A DNA stretch of 64,000 bases from JALYXV01 sp963733505 (GTDB lineage Bacteria > Actinomycetota > Acidimicrobiia > Acidimicrobiales > Palsa-688): contig CAVTDW010000011.1 in assembly GCA_963733505.1 (NCBI GenBank), positions 17,188 to 81,187 on the forward strand. Reading direction: 5' to 3'. Positions 51,760 to 61,365 of this stretch are shown in pieces. Each line of letters opens with the position of its first letter. The first letter of the stretch is position 1. A model generated the notes under the pieces. The model did not search any database. It saw nothing but the letters and a program-made list of their open reading frames with translations, and was not told the DNA's origin. Both the position numbers and the translations under genes were made by a program.

Positions 51760-51813
51760 CGAATCTGGCGAATCTGGCGCAGTCTGGCGCACCTGGCGAA
51801 CCTGGCGCACCTA
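51760..51813. repeat. Six degenerate 9-base tandem repeats before the MFS gene
   Basis: Units of the form (A/C)A(T/C)CTGGCG recur about six times immediately after the palindromes. They run up to the probable N-terminal codons of the MFS gene. Confidence 0.65.
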
Positions 51814-51882
51814 GCGCTCGCTACCGAACTGGCGACGAGCGACGACACCCGGGACTACGACCGCCGGTGGTGGACGCTGGGC

Positions 51883-53409
51883 GTGCTCTGCATGAGCCTG
51901 GTGATGATCGTGGTGGCGAACGCCTCCCTGAACGTGGCCCTTCCGACCCTGACGAAGGACTTGAGCGCCAGCTCGAGCGCGCTCCAGTGGATCGTCGATG
52001 CCTACAGCCTCGTGTTCGCCGGCCTGTTGCTCACTGCCGGCGCCCTCGGCGACCGGTTCGGTCGCCGGCTGGCACTCAATGTGGGGCTCGTGATCTTCGG
52101 ACTCGCCTCGGGCATGGCCGCCCTGGCAAGTTCCTCGGGCCAGCTGATACTGGCTCGCGCTGCCATGGGCATCGGAGCGGCGCTGGTCATGCCCTCGACC
52201 CTGTCGGTGCTGGCGCATGTGTTCCCCGCGCACGAGCGGCCACGAGCCATCGCCATCTGGACCGGCTTCGCCGGTGTGGGGGCCGGACTAGGCGGCGTCA
52301 CGAGCGGGTGGTTGCTGCAGCATTTCTGGTGGGGGTCGATCTTTCTGACCAACGTCTGCGTGGTTGCCGTCGCCCTGGTCGCCGGTGCCTTCTTTGTGCC
52401 GTCGTCGAAGACTGACCGCACCCCGACGCTGGATCCGGTGGGAGCCATCCTGTCCGTTGCCGGGCTGGGAAGCCTGATCTACGCCATCATCGAGGCACCC
52501 GTCGCCGGTTGGCTTTCGTGGACGACGCTCGGTTCGTTCGCCATCGCAGCCGCCGTCCTGGCCGGATTCGCCAGATGGGAGCTACGGACGCCGGAACCGA
52601 TGCTCGACCTGCGCTTCTTCCGCAACCCGCGATTCACCGCGGCCGCCAGCAGTATCACGTTGATCTTCTTCGTGATGTTCGGAATGATCTTCGTGCTGAC
52701 CCAATACCTCCAGTCCGTCGTGGGATACAGCCCGCTGGAGGCGGGAGTGCGCATGCTGCCCTGGGCGCTCGTCTACATGATCTCAGCACCACGATCCGCC
52801 CGCCTCGTGGAACGATGGGGCCACCGACGCGTCGTCAGTACCGGACTCGCGATCGTCGCCGCCGGGCTGGCGCTGCTCTCGCGGAGTGGACTTCACGGAA
52901 ACTACGCCCTGTTGGCCCTTTCTCTGGTCATCACCGCCGCCGGTATGGGAATGGTGACCGCCCCCTCGACGGGTGCCATCGTCAGTTCGCTGCCGTTGCA
53001 CAAGGCGGGGGTCGGATCAGCCGTCAACGACACCACGAGAGAACTCGGGGGTGCCCTCGGTGTCGCCGTCGTTGGCAGCATCCTGGCGTCGCTGTACCGC
53101 GGTGACATCACCCACCGGATCGCAGGGCTGCCCGACGCGGCCCACTCGGCCACCGCGTCGCTGGGCGCGGCCCTGCAGGCCAGCACCGCCCTGCCACGGC
53201 CGAGCGCCGGCGCCTTGGTCGCGGCCGCCCGCCAGTCGTATGTCCACGCCTTCGACCTCACCATTGCGGTGACCACCCTGGTCGCGCTGCTGGCGTCGGG
53301 CCTGGTGTGGTGGCTGCTGCGGCCCGTCTCGGCCGAAGTCACCGACGTCGAGGGCCACGGCGCTGTCGAAAGCGCCGTGGGCGCCTCGTTGGCGTTGGAG
53401 GCGGCATAG
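51883..53409 (+). CDS. DHA2-type MFS drug exporter
   Basis: A 14-helix EmrB/QacA-like proton-driven exporter of ~508 residues. It shows 'ASLNVALPTLTKDLSAS' after helix 1, 'GALGDRFGRRLALNVGL' loop, 'ARAAMGIGAALVMPSTLSVL' motif C-like stretch and 'GVGSAVNDTTRELGGALGVAV' late. GTG 51883 is the first canonical start but cuts off 'DDTRDYDRRWWTLG', which family members normally include, so the real start is probably missing or non-canonical. The downstream ArsR gene follows by 14 bases and the tandem palindromes upstream suggest drug-inducible repression. Confidence 0.88.
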   Translation: MLCMSLVMIVVANASLNVALPTLTKDLSASSSALQWIVDAYSLVFAGLLLTAGALGDRFGRRLALNVGLVIFGLASGMAALASSSGQLILARAAMGIGAALVMPSTLSVLAHVFPAHERPRAIAIWTGFAGVGAGLGGVTSGWLLQHFWWGSIFLTNVCVVAVALVAGAFFVPSSKTDRTPTLDPVGAILSVAGLGSLIYAIIEAPVAGWLSWTTLGSFAIAAAVLAGFARWELRTPEPMLDLRFFRNPRFTAAASSITLIFFVMFGMIFVLTQYLQSVVGYSPLEAGVRMLPWALVYMISAPRSARLVERWGHRRVVSTGLAIVAAGLALLSRSGLHGNYALLALSLVITAAGMGMVTAPSTGAIVSSLPLHKAGVGSAVNDTTRELGGALGVAVVGSILASLYRGDITHRIAGLPDAAHSATASLGAALQASTALPRPSAGALVAAARQSYVHAFDLTIAVTTLVALLASGLVWWLLRPVSAEVTDVEGHGAVESAVGASLALEAA

Positions 53410-53423
53410 TGGACAGTGGACCT

Positions 53424-53735
53424 ATGGACCTTCACTTTCCGACCCGCGACGAACTGCAACTGGTCGACGTACTCCAGGCGTTGTCCGACCCGGTGCGACT
53501 CCAGATGGTCCGGTCGTTGGATCGGGCCGACGGGGCGCTGGCGTGCGTCGAACTTCTGCTCCCGGTGAGCAAGTCCACGGGGAGCCACCACTTCAAGGTG
53601 CTCCGTGAAGCGGGTGTCGTGTATTGCCGGGAAAAGGGGACTCGTCGTTACTACACGCTGCGCCGCGACGACCTCGACGCCCGCTTTCCGGGCCTCATCG
53701 ACGCGGTGCTGTTAGCCGACGCCAACGCCCAATAA
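53424..53735 (+). CDS. ArsR-family repressor of the MFS operon
   Basis: A 103-residue winged-helix protein: 'ELQLVDVLQALSDPVRLQMVRSLD', 'ACVELLLPVSKSTGSHHFKVLREAGV' recognition helix, wing 'REKGTRRYYTLRRDDL'. A single Cys precedes the recognition helix and another lies in the wing ('VYCREKGT'), so thiol or metal sensing is possible but not proven. ATG 53424 lies 14 bases after the exporter stop, so they share an operon. The GTTCGA palindromes at the operon front are the probable binding sites. Confidence 0.9.
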   Translation: MDLHFPTRDELQLVDVLQALSDPVRLQMVRSLDRADGALACVELLLPVSKSTGSHHFKVLREAGVVYCREKGTRRYYTLRRDDLDARFPGLIDAVLLADANAQ

Positions 53736-53787
53736 CGCTCGGCGGCTTTTCGACTCCCGCTGTGCTGGTGCTTGGCGCCAAATGGTC

Positions 53788-53822
53788 GACGAGAGCCGAT
53801 CCTCGAAGGATCGGCTCTCGTC
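53788..53822. terminator. Bidirectional hairpin terminator
   Basis: A 15-base perfect stem (GACGAGAGCCGATCC / GGATCGGCTCTCGTC) with a 5-base loop lies between convergent genes. A T-containing but not T-rich stretch follows. It probably ends transcription from both sides. Confidence 0.75.
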
Positions 53823-53892
53823 CCTTACCTCGTTTCAACATCGGCAGGCGAGCACTCCTCCCGGTGCTCGGCGTGACGAGCTTCGCTCTTCG

Positions 53893-54657
53893 CTAGCTGT
53901 ACTTCGCGCAGGTGACGATGAGATCGATCGGCGCGGCCGTGAAGGCGCCGGTGCTGAGGTCCCTCGTCGCCACGAGGATGTAGCCGGAGGACACCTGCGC
54001 GGTCGTGGTCACCCGGCTGGTGTAGGCGGTCGTGGTCGCGCTGAGCCCGCATGTGGTCGGATCTCCCACGGTTGGAATCGTCACGTATGCGTACCCGGTA
54101 CCCGTGTACGTCACCACTCCTGCGTCGCTGGCCGCCCGCAGCGAGCCATTGGCGTTCAGGCTGACCCAGTGCGTGTCGGCGTTGCTGCCCGGTGCGCCCT
54201 GTGCGCCATCGAGCGCGAGCGGTGCCCAGTTCTGCGGAAACTCGAGGCATGGGTAGGCGTAAGAACCGACGACGTTGACCCAGGAGCCCTTTGGCGTTGT
54301 ACAGCCGAACTTGTTGACGGGGACTTCCATGCGTATGACGTCGCCCTTCTTGGTCGAGTTGTACAGGCCGGCCGGCGGAACCCCGGGTCCCGGGCCGTCC
54401 TTCCACACGCCGCGAAAGCGCATGCCGCCACCCCAGGAAAGCAGCGTCTCGCTGGTCTGGCACGTCTGGCCCTTGTCGGTGTCGATGATCCGTAGCGCCG
54501 TCGAGGCGCTGTAGCAACCCGTGACCGTGTTGTCCGCCGACGGGACGGCGGCGTGGGCGTACACGACGCTGCCGCCCAACACCGCAACCACGACCGCGGC
54601 GACGCCGGTCAGCCGCCGACCCTTGGATGTGAACGTGTTCTTGAAGAGGAGTTTCAC
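53893..54657 (-). CDS. Secreted protein with 'GCY...LRIID...C...LSW' domain
   Basis: A 254-residue secreted protein. The signal peptide runs to about residue 35 ('VVVAVLGGSVVYAHA'). A small domain follows, 'VTGCYSASTALRIIDTDKGQ', 'TCQTSETLLSW', of a type common in actinobacterial secreted and collagen-like proteins. The rest is beta-rich with a Cys pair in 'NKFGCTTPKGSW' and 'YAYPCLEF', plus a C-terminal 'DLIVTCAKYS'. GTG 54657 has AAAGGA at the right distance; the longer frame to 54696 is not needed. Function unknown. Confidence 0.8.
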   Translation of the reverse strand: MKLLFKNTFTSKGRRLTGVAAVVVAVLGGSVVYAHAAVPSADNTVTGCYSASTALRIIDTDKGQTCQTSETLLSWGGGMRFRGVWKDGPGPGVPPAGLYNSTKKGDVIRMEVPVNKFGCTTPKGSWVNVVGSYAYPCLEFPQNWAPLALDGAQGAPGSNADTHWVSLNANGSLRAASDAGVVTYTGTGYAYVTIPTVGDPTTCGLSATTTAYTSRVTTTAQVSSGYILVATRDLSTGAFTAAPIDLIVTCAKYS

Positions 54658-54873
54658 TGTTGGTCCTTTCGAGATGGTGACCGGATTTGCGCCCATGGCC
54701 GATTGTCCGCATCCGGGGACCCTTCCGGCATCCGGCGATCCCTTATTTGGACGGCGCCCGCGCCTTACTTCCTGGTCCGGAATAAGGCTTCCGCGCTTGT
54801 TTTTGAGGACCCGCTACCGATGCGCTCTCCGTCTCGGGCGCCCAGAGTGGGTCCCGTGCATACTTTGGGGGTG

Positions 54874-57821
54874 GTGAGGCGGTTCACGTGTCCGACATTC
54901 GTCGGTCGTGAGGAGGAACTGACCCGGCTCGATGCCGCGGCGCAGATGGCCAGGAGCGCCGGCCAGCTGGTCGTGGTCGCTGGAGATGCGGGTGTCGGCA
55001 AGACCAGGCTTATCGAGGAAGCTGCATCGCGTTGGCGAGCGCGCGGCGGTGCCGCGGTCATCGGCGGCTGCGTTGACCTCAGCGGTGTCGGGGCGGGCTA
55101 TGCCCCGCTGCTCGAGGTGCTGCGCCGGCTCCGGACCGAGTTCGATGCCACTTTGGTGGATCAGCTGGTGCGTGACTCCTCACCGGAGCTGCTTCCGCTG
55201 CTGACGGGCAGGCTCGACATGCATGCCGTGCGCCAAGACACGGTGCTCGCCCACACGCTGGCTCTGCTCGAGGCCATGGGAAATCAGTCGCCCGGCCTCG
55301 TCGTCGTGTTCGAGGATCTCCACTGGGCCGATCCGTCCACGCGCGATCTCGTGGCATTCCTGGCTCGCAATCTGCGAGCCGTAAGGGTCGCGCTGGTGGT
55401 GACCTATCGGATCGACGACCTTCACCGGCGGCATCCGTTGCGACCGTTGCTGGCGGAGTTGAGTCGAAGCCCGGCGGTTGAGACGCTGACCTTGTCGGGC
55501 ATGACTCGAGGCGAGCTGACCGTTCTGCTCACCGGTGTCGCCGGCGCGGTGCCGACCGACACGGTCGTCGACGAGATACTCGTTCGCTCCGATGGCAATC
55601 CCTTCTTCGCCGAGGAGCTCTTCGCCGCCGGGTCAGGCTCGGTACCCGCAACGCTTCGGGAGGCGGTGCTGGCCCACGTCGCGGCGCTGCCCGACGAATC
55701 GCAGGCCACGTTGCGGGAAGCCGCGGTTCTCGGCGCGGCCATCGACGGTCGGGTATTGGCACTCATGACCGGTCGATCAACGTCGGCGGTGACCGACACC
55801 TTGCGCGAGGGTGTTGCCCGCCACGTCCTGGTAGCCGAAGCTGACGGGTGCCGATTCCGTCACGCCCTCGTCCGCGAGGCGCTGTACGCCGACGTACTGC
55901 CGGGTGAGCGGCAGCTCCTGCACGAGGCGGCGGCAACTGTCATCGGCACTCATCCGGAGTTGGTGAGCGCTCCGGACCATGTGCGCTGGGCCTTGCTGGC
56001 GCATCATTGGGGCGCGGCTGAAGACCAGCCCAACGCCTTCGTGGCGTCGGTTCGAGCGGCGCTTGCAGCAGAGCGTGTCGGGGCGCTTGCCGATGCCGCT
56101 GCGCACTATCAGCGTGCGCTCGAACTGTGGCCGCGCCTGCCTGACCCCGAGTCGGCGGCAGGGATGAGCCGTTCCGATCTGTTGGTGCGGGCGGCCGAGG
56201 CAATGGCGCATGCGGGCTCACCCGCCCGGGCGGTGAGCTTGGTCGAAGCCGCGCTCGACTTGCTCGAAGCCGAAACTGCGCCGGAAGTACGGGCGACTCT
56301 GCTCGAACGACTGGGAAACCACCGGTGGGTCGCGTGTGACGCGGTTGGTAGTCGCAAGGCCCGGGAGGAGGCTGTGGTGTTGCTCGCCGATCGACCGCCA
56401 TCGGACGCTAAGGCGCACACGTTAGCTGCCCTCGGCCGCCATCAGATGCTGGTCGATCGATTTCTCGCCGCCGAGCCGCTGCTCCGTGAGGCGATCGACA
56501 CCGCCGTGATCGCCGGATCGTCGACCGCGCGGGCAAGCGCCCTTTCGGGTCTCGGGTTCACGCTGGCCAAGTTGGGCCGTACTGACGAGGGTGTCGAGGT
56601 TGGGCGCGAGGCGCTCGCCACCGCCCAGCGCGATGGTACGGCGGACGACATTGGCCGTGCCTATGTGAACCTGACGGCGACGTTGCTCGCCGCAACTCGA
56701 TGCGAGGAGGCGGCGCGGTTTGCGATCGCCGGCATCGAGCACGCTCGTCGCGTCGGGATGCTCGCGTCGGATGGGGTACTCCTGGCGTACAACGGCGCGG
56801 AAGCCCTCTATTGGCTGGGGGAGTGGGACGAGGCGATAGCGCTCCTCACGGCTCATTCAATGCTCGCCGATCGGCCCTACGGGACGTCAGGGGCAGTGCT
56901 CGTCGCTCGTATCGCATTCTGGCGGGGGCTGGACGAGATATCCGCGAACCACCGTGATCTCGCGCTCGCGGTAACACATGCCGGTGCCGGGCGTGCGCCC
57001 GAAGCCTTGGCGTGCGCCGCCCAGATCGCGGCACGCGAGGGCCGCTTCGATGACGCTCGACGCGACCTGGCCGAGGCGCTGGCGATTGTCGAAGGGTCGG
57101 ACGATTTGTTCCTGGCCGCTCAGATCTCCTCCGCGGCAATGGAGGTCGAAGCGGACCGCGTCGAGGCCACACGACTCCGGGGATCGCGAAACCCGGCGGA
57201 GGCCGACGAAGCCTCGTCGTCGCAGACGACCTGCGCATTTGGGCACATCGGGCGGTCGAACGATTGAGTCAACAGGGGGTCCCGCCGGGACGTGACGCCA
57301 CCGTGCAACTTGCCGTACTCGATGCCGAGTACACCCGAGTCTGCGGTGAGTCCAATCCTGACCAATGGGCGTCCATCGCCGCACAATGGGACACCCTGCA
57401 TTTCGCATTTCCCGCGGCCGTGGCGCGGTATCGAGAGGCCGAGGCGGTGCTGCGCGGCCGTGGGGGTCGGGCTCGAGCGGCGGCTGTAGTGCGCGCCGCG
57501 CTCACGACAGCGGAACGCCTCGAGGCCGCGCCGCTATCGGCGCGGCTGCGCCGCCTTGCCGAGCGCGGCCGCCTAGACCTGACCGAACCGGCAGCAGATC
57601 GACCTGCCCCGCCGGATGTGTTTTCGCAGCTTGGCGTGTCCACCCGCGAACGCGAGGTGCTCGATCTCATCGCCGCCGGACGAACGAATCGGCAGATCGC
57701 CCATCAGCTGTACATCAGCGAAAAGACCGCAAGCGTCCACGTCTCGCATCTCCTTCGCAAACTCGGAGTTGGTACTCGCATTGAGGCCGCCGCCATTGCC
57801 CAGGAACTCCGAAGCGAGTAA
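54874..57821 (+). CDS. LAL-type LuxR regulator (AAA/TPR/LuxR), one frameshift
   Basis: A ~980-residue large ATP-binding regulator. Residues 1-300 are an AAA_16 ATPase: 'FVGREEELTRLDAAAQMA', Walker A 'VVAGDAGVGKTRLIEEAAS', Walker B 'LVVVFEDLHWADPSTRD'. A helical/TPR region follows (~350-800). The frame breaks near 57214, where one base appears lost. The sequence continues 'VVADDLRIWAHRAVERL' and ends with a LuxR helix-turn-helix, 'TREREVLDLIAAGRTNRQIA', 'EKTASVHVSHLLRKLGV'. Uncorrected it looks like an 800-residue protein plus a separate 185-residue DNA-binding protein. Start GTG 54874; GTG 54871 is equally possible. Confidence 0.85.
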
Positions 57822-57935
57822 CCGTCTCGTCCATGATCGAGCGCCTGATGCCGTGTAGAACGACGGGAAAATGACAGAGGCAGAGTCAGGAAACTGACAG
57901 TCCGCGAGTTGCCCTGGGCCCGCTCAGCGATTCCT

Positions 57936-58252
57936 GCCTGGTGCAGGAATGCAGGTGCTGCGCCGCATGTCGTCGACATTGAGGTTGTGAGCGTGATTAG
58001 GCGTGATCACCAACTCGGCCGGCTGGACCAGACTTCTGTCGCCCAAGCTGTGGAAGACCTTGGGGATTGGCCGGGGGAGCGATTCGGCCACGAGCCCCTT
58101 CTCGACCGGATCTGGAGTTGCGAGCGACAGTCCGAGCGTGGGACGCGGCCTATGCCGCCCTGGCAGAGGCGCTTGGCGCCGTCCTCCTTACCCTCGACGT
58201 CCGCCTCGCTGCGGCAGCGGGACCACGGTGCCGCATCGACGTCGTTTCCTGA
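57936..58252 (+). pseudogene. VapC-like PIN toxin remnant
   Basis: The frame reads 'PHVVDIEVVSVIRRDHQLGRL' and 'PLLDRIW', then needs one base added in the GG near 58114 to continue 'ELRATVRAWDAAYAALAEALG' and 'VLLTLDVRLAAAAG', stopping at 58252. This is the central and C-terminal part of a VapC ribonuclease with two of its acidic residues. The N-terminal strand with the first catalytic Asp ('VVDAS' type) is absent and replaced by unrelated codons. No VapB antitoxin is adjacent. Likely a dead toxin fragment, though an error cannot be excluded. Confidence 0.55.
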
Positions 58253-58732
58253 ACGCCAGTCGATTCCTCGGCGCACGATTGATGTGATGAAGGAGCGCAG
58301 GGAGAGGTCGATGGGCGGAGCCCGACTCCAGATGAATCGTTCTGCCCTGGGCGCCACTCGAACCTTTGTCCTCGCCGATCAATTTCTAACCGTCGCCACC
58401 ACGGACTCGATACCGGCGCGCTCCTGGATTGAGGATCTAATCGATGAGGCGCGCTTCCGAAAGTTCGCATTCCGGTCTCGGCCGTGAACTACGGATCACA
58501 CGTGTATCAGGCCTTCGGTGGCGTTCCCGCGTGCGACTTCGAGTTCGTTGTAACTGATATCGATGCTTCCCCCTGCTGGACGCCACCGTCGGTGTTGGCA
58601 AGAGGCAGCGTTGACACGCGGGACGATTTGGTCAATCTCCCATAGTGTGATGCAGGGCCCCAGCGCGGGCATCGCATCCCGCGCCGCCTCGCTGGGCACG
58701 GGCGAAATGGCATCGAGCTTGAGATCAGCTCT
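58253..58732. other. No gene seen
   Basis: This ~480-base stretch between the vapC remnant and leuA has only unsupported short frames. One forward frame of ~66 codons to 58487 has no family or ribosome-binding site. I see no strong terminator or repeat. Confidence 0.5.
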
Positions 58733-60418
58733 TCAGACGGCGCGATCGAGGCCGCCCATGGCGCTCAGGACGGCACGCAGTGATGCCGTGATGATGCTTT
58801 CGTGTACGCCGACACCCCAGCGGAGGGCCCCATGGCGCCGGACCTCGACGTAGGCGGCCGCTTGGGCGCCGGCGCCTGCACCGACGGCGTGTTCCGCGTA
58901 GTCCAGCACCTCGATGGGAATGTGTAGCTGGCTGTTGACGGCCTGCACGAACGCCGCGATGGGACCGTTGCCGCGTCCCGACACCGTCACAGACTGGCCC
59001 TGGACCCGTAGAGTGGCGGTGACCGAGGTGACGTCGCCACTCGTCGCGATCTGATGGGATAGGAGTTCGGTGGCGTGCGGCTCCAGGTATTCCTCCGAGA
59101 ACCGGGCCCACATCTCGCCGGGATTAATCTCGGTGCCGGTGTCCTCGGTGATCGTCTGGATGGACCGGGAAAACTCGATTTGCAGCCGGCGTGGTAGATC
59201 GAATCCGTGCTCGGCCTTCATCACGTACGCCACGCCACCCTTGCCTGACTGGCTGTTGACCCGGATTACCGCCTCGTAGTTGCGCCCCACGTGCTTGGGG
59301 TCGATCGGCAAATAGGGGACGGCCCACTCTTGGTAGTCGTCGGGGAGGGCCGCAAAGCCCTTCTTGATGGCATCTTGGTGCGAGCCCGAGAACGAGGTGT
59401 ACACCAGGTCCCCTACGTAAGGATGCCGGGGGCTGATCGGGAGGCGGTTGCAGTACTCGGTCACCCGGCGCAGTTCGTCGATGTTCCCGATGTCGAGCTC
59501 TGGGTCGACGCCTTGGCTGAACAGGTTCAGAGCCAGGTTCACCAGATCGACGTTGCCGGTTCGCTCGCCGTTGCCGAACAATGTGCCTTCAACCCGATCG
59601 GCGCCGGCCATGACGCCGAACTCCGCCGCGGCCACTGCTGTCCCCCGGTCATTGTGGGGGTGCAGCGACAGGATGACCCTGTCCCGGCCCGGAATGTTGC
59701 GATGGAACCACTCGATGGCGTCGCCGTACACATTGGCGGTGTAGCCCTCGACGGTGGCGGGCAGGTTCAAGACGATCTTTCGATCGGTGGTCGGCTCGAT
59801 GACGTCCATCACCGCCCCGCAGATCTCCACCGCGTAGTCCAACTCGGTGCCCGTGAAGCTCTCCGGCGAGTATTCGTACCGGACCGCGGTGGCCGGAACG
59901 GTCTCCTCGAGCTTGCGGCACAGCCGGGCGGCGTCGACCGCGATCTGGGTGATGCCCGCCTGGTCGAGGCCGAACACGACCCGCCGTTGCAGCACCGATG
60001 TCGAGTTGTAGAAGTGGACGATGGCCCGGGGGGAACCCTTAATGCACTCGTAGGTCCGCTCGATCAGTTCCGCCCGGCATTGAACAAGGACCTGGATGGT
60101 CACATCGTCGGGGATTAGATCCTCGACGATCAGCTGGCGGACGAAGTCATAGTCAGGCTGCGAGGCTGACGGGAAGCCGACTTCGATCTCCTTGAAGCCC
60201 ATCTGGACCAACGTCTGGTACATCCGCATCTTGCGGGTCGGGTCCATCGGGTCGATCAACGCCTGGTTGCCGTCACGGAGATCGACCGAACACCACAACG
60301 GCGCCTTCTCGATGCGCACGTTGGGCCACTGCCGGCCGGGAAGTTCAATCGGCAGCGGAAGGAAAGGCCGGTACTTTTCGAATGGCATCCTTCTCGGGGT
60401 CAGAGGCGGGGGGGGCAT
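58733..60418 (-). CDS. leuA: 2-isopropylmalate synthase
   Basis: First committed enzyme of leucine synthesis, 561 residues, long actinobacterial LeuA2 type. 'WCSVDLRDGNQALIDPM' carries the metal-binding Asp and catalytic Arg, then 'GFKEIEVGFPSASQPDYDF', 'LSLHPHNDRGTAVAAAE' with metal-binding His, and 'GNGERTGNVDLVNLALNL'. The C-terminal LeuA regulatory domain (~430-555) gives leucine feedback. ATG 60418 follows AAAGGA. Upstream is a leader peptide and terminator, so expression is probably attenuated by charged tRNA-Leu. Confidence 0.95.
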   Translation of the reverse strand: MPPPPLTPRRMPFEKYRPFLPLPIELPGRQWPNVRIEKAPLWCSVDLRDGNQALIDPMDPTRKMRMYQTLVQMGFKEIEVGFPSASQPDYDFVRQLIVEDLIPDDVTIQVLVQCRAELIERTYECIKGSPRAIVHFYNSTSVLQRRVVFGLDQAGITQIAVDAARLCRKLEETVPATAVRYEYSPESFTGTELDYAVEICGAVMDVIEPTTDRKIVLNLPATVEGYTANVYGDAIEWFHRNIPGRDRVILSLHPHNDRGTAVAAAEFGVMAGADRVEGTLFGNGERTGNVDLVNLALNLFSQGVDPELDIGNIDELRRVTEYCNRLPISPRHPYVGDLVYTSFSGSHQDAIKKGFAALPDDYQEWAVPYLPIDPKHVGRNYEAVIRVNSQSGKGGVAYVMKAEHGFDLPRRLQIEFSRSIQTITEDTGTEINPGEMWARFSEEYLEPHATELLSHQIATSGDVTSVTATLRVQGQSVTVSGRGNGPIAAFVQAVNSQLHIPIEVLDYAEHAVGAGAGAQAAAYVEVRRHGALRWGVGVHESIITASLRAVLSAMGGLDRAV

Positions 60419-60450
60419 CGGCGTTCCTTTGGTGTGGTGGCGGATTGGAG

Positions 60451-60485
60451 AAAAACAAAACCTCCCGGCCCGAAGGCGCAGGAGG
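60451..60485 (-). terminator. leuA attenuator terminator
   Basis: Read on the minus strand, a GC-rich stem (CCTCC...GGAGG, loop TTCG) is followed by TTTTGTTTTT. A second stem, GGCGAGC/GCTCGCC (60490-60512), sits between it and the leader peptide stop. This is a standard ribosome-mediated attenuator layout. Confidence 0.8.
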
Positions 60486-60513
60486 CGGAGGCGAGCACCG
60501 AGGTGGCTCGCCG

Positions 60514-60558
60514 TCAGGTAAGAAGGAGGACAGTCAGGCTCAAGCGGATCCGGTCCAT
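60514..60558 (-). CDS. Leucine leader peptide of leuA (14 residues)
   Basis: A short frame reads MDRIRLSLTVLLLT then TGA. Five of its fourteen residues are Leu, three consecutive, which is the signature of a leucine-attenuation leader. It lies ~95 bases before the leuA start and just before the two stems. Stalling of the ribosome at the Leu codons under leucine shortage would favour readthrough. The ribosome-binding site is weak. Confidence 0.8.
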   Translation of the reverse strand: MDRIRLSLTVLLLT

Positions 60559-60687
60559 GACGGGTCTTAGCGTATCACCACGTTCGCTCCAGAACAGAGG
60601 GTATGACGACTTCACACATCCCAGGCGAAGCGGCCGGTAGCCGGCGATGAGTGTGCCAGCTCCCTTTGCACCTCGAAAGATGGTGCG

Positions 60688-60828
60688 ATGAAAGCTGACG
60701 TTCTCGTCGTGGGCGGGGGAGACGTGGGCCAGCGCTTCGTCGAGTTGGTTACCCCCGGCCCGCCGTTCGGCCACGGCGCAGGGCGTAGGGCGTGCGGGCT
60801 CTCGGCCTTGCTTCGTTCCACAGCTTGA
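60688..60828 (+). other. Short frame with dinucleotide-binding start; otherwise empty intergenic region
   Basis: The 350 bases between the leader and the antitoxin operator hold no convincing gene. A 46-codon frame begins MKADVLVVGGGDVGQRFVEL, which resembles the start of a Rossmann or FAD-binding protein, and then ends without any further domain. It may be a relic of a lost gene or chance. Confidence 0.25.
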
Positions 60829-60908
60829 CAATTGCAGACCAACGGGAAAATGACAGTTGCTCGGTGCCATCGCGTCCCCGCAAATCTTCGGCGTCGTTTG
60901 GCGATCTG

Positions 60909-60941
60909 CTACAGTGTAGTAGGTGTAGTAGGGGTAGTAGG
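60909..60941 (+). promoter_or_regulatory. Palindrome plus three 9-base repeats (toxin-antitoxin operator)
   Basis: CTACA-G-TGTAG (60909-60919) merges into TGTAGTAGG, TGTAGTAGG and GGTAGTAGG at 60915, 60924 and 60933. The repeats end 11 bases before the antitoxin start. The layout suits cooperative binding by the ribbon-helix-helix part of the antitoxin. Confidence 0.65.
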
Positions 60942-60952
60942 AGGTACCGATC

Positions 60953-61363
60953 GTGAAGGGTCAACCGTTCAACGTGCGCCTGCAAGAGGAGACCGAAAGA
61001 CTGGTCGAGGCTGAGGCGCGACGCACTCGACGGACCAAGAGCGCGGTTGTCGAAGCATTCACCGAGGAGACCGCACGTACACGGCGCTTTCCCGGCATCG
61101 CTTTCCGTGGCGACGACGCCCGACGTCGCCCCTGGATCATCGGCTCTGGTCTCGACGTGTGGGAGATCGTCGAGATGCTGGAGGAATTCGGTTCGCCCGA
61201 GGCGCTGGTGGCAGACACCCAGGTGTTGCCCGTCCAGCTCCGTCTAGCCGTGGCCTACCGGGACAGCTATCCCGACGAGATCGCCGAAGCGATCGTCGAC
61301 AACAGACGTCCGATCAGCGACGTGGCCGTGTTGTTCCCCTTCATCACGGTCGCCGATCGCTGA
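60953..61363 (+). CDS. Antitoxin with ribbon-helix-helix-like N-terminus and DUF433 domain
   Basis: A 136-residue protein. Residues ~1-45 ('FNVRLQEETERLVEAEARRTRRTKSAVVE' in order) look like a ribbon-helix-helix DNA-binding segment. Residues ~50-125 are DUF433: 'PWIIGSGLDVWEIVEMLEEF' and 'RLAVAYRDSYPDEIAEAIVDN'. DUF433 proteins are paired with DUF5615 PIN-like toxins. GTG 60953 is 12 bases after the repeats. The toxin gene begins three bases after its stop, so expression is coupled, and autoregulation through the upstream repeats is likely. Confidence 0.85.
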   Translation: MKGQPFNVRLQEETERLVEAEARRTRRTKSAVVEAFTEETARTRRFPGIAFRGDDARRRPWIIGSGLDVWEIVEMLEEFGSPEALVADTQVLPVQLRLAVAYRDSYPDEIAEAIVDNRRPISDVAVLFPFITVADR

Positions 61364-61365
61364 AG

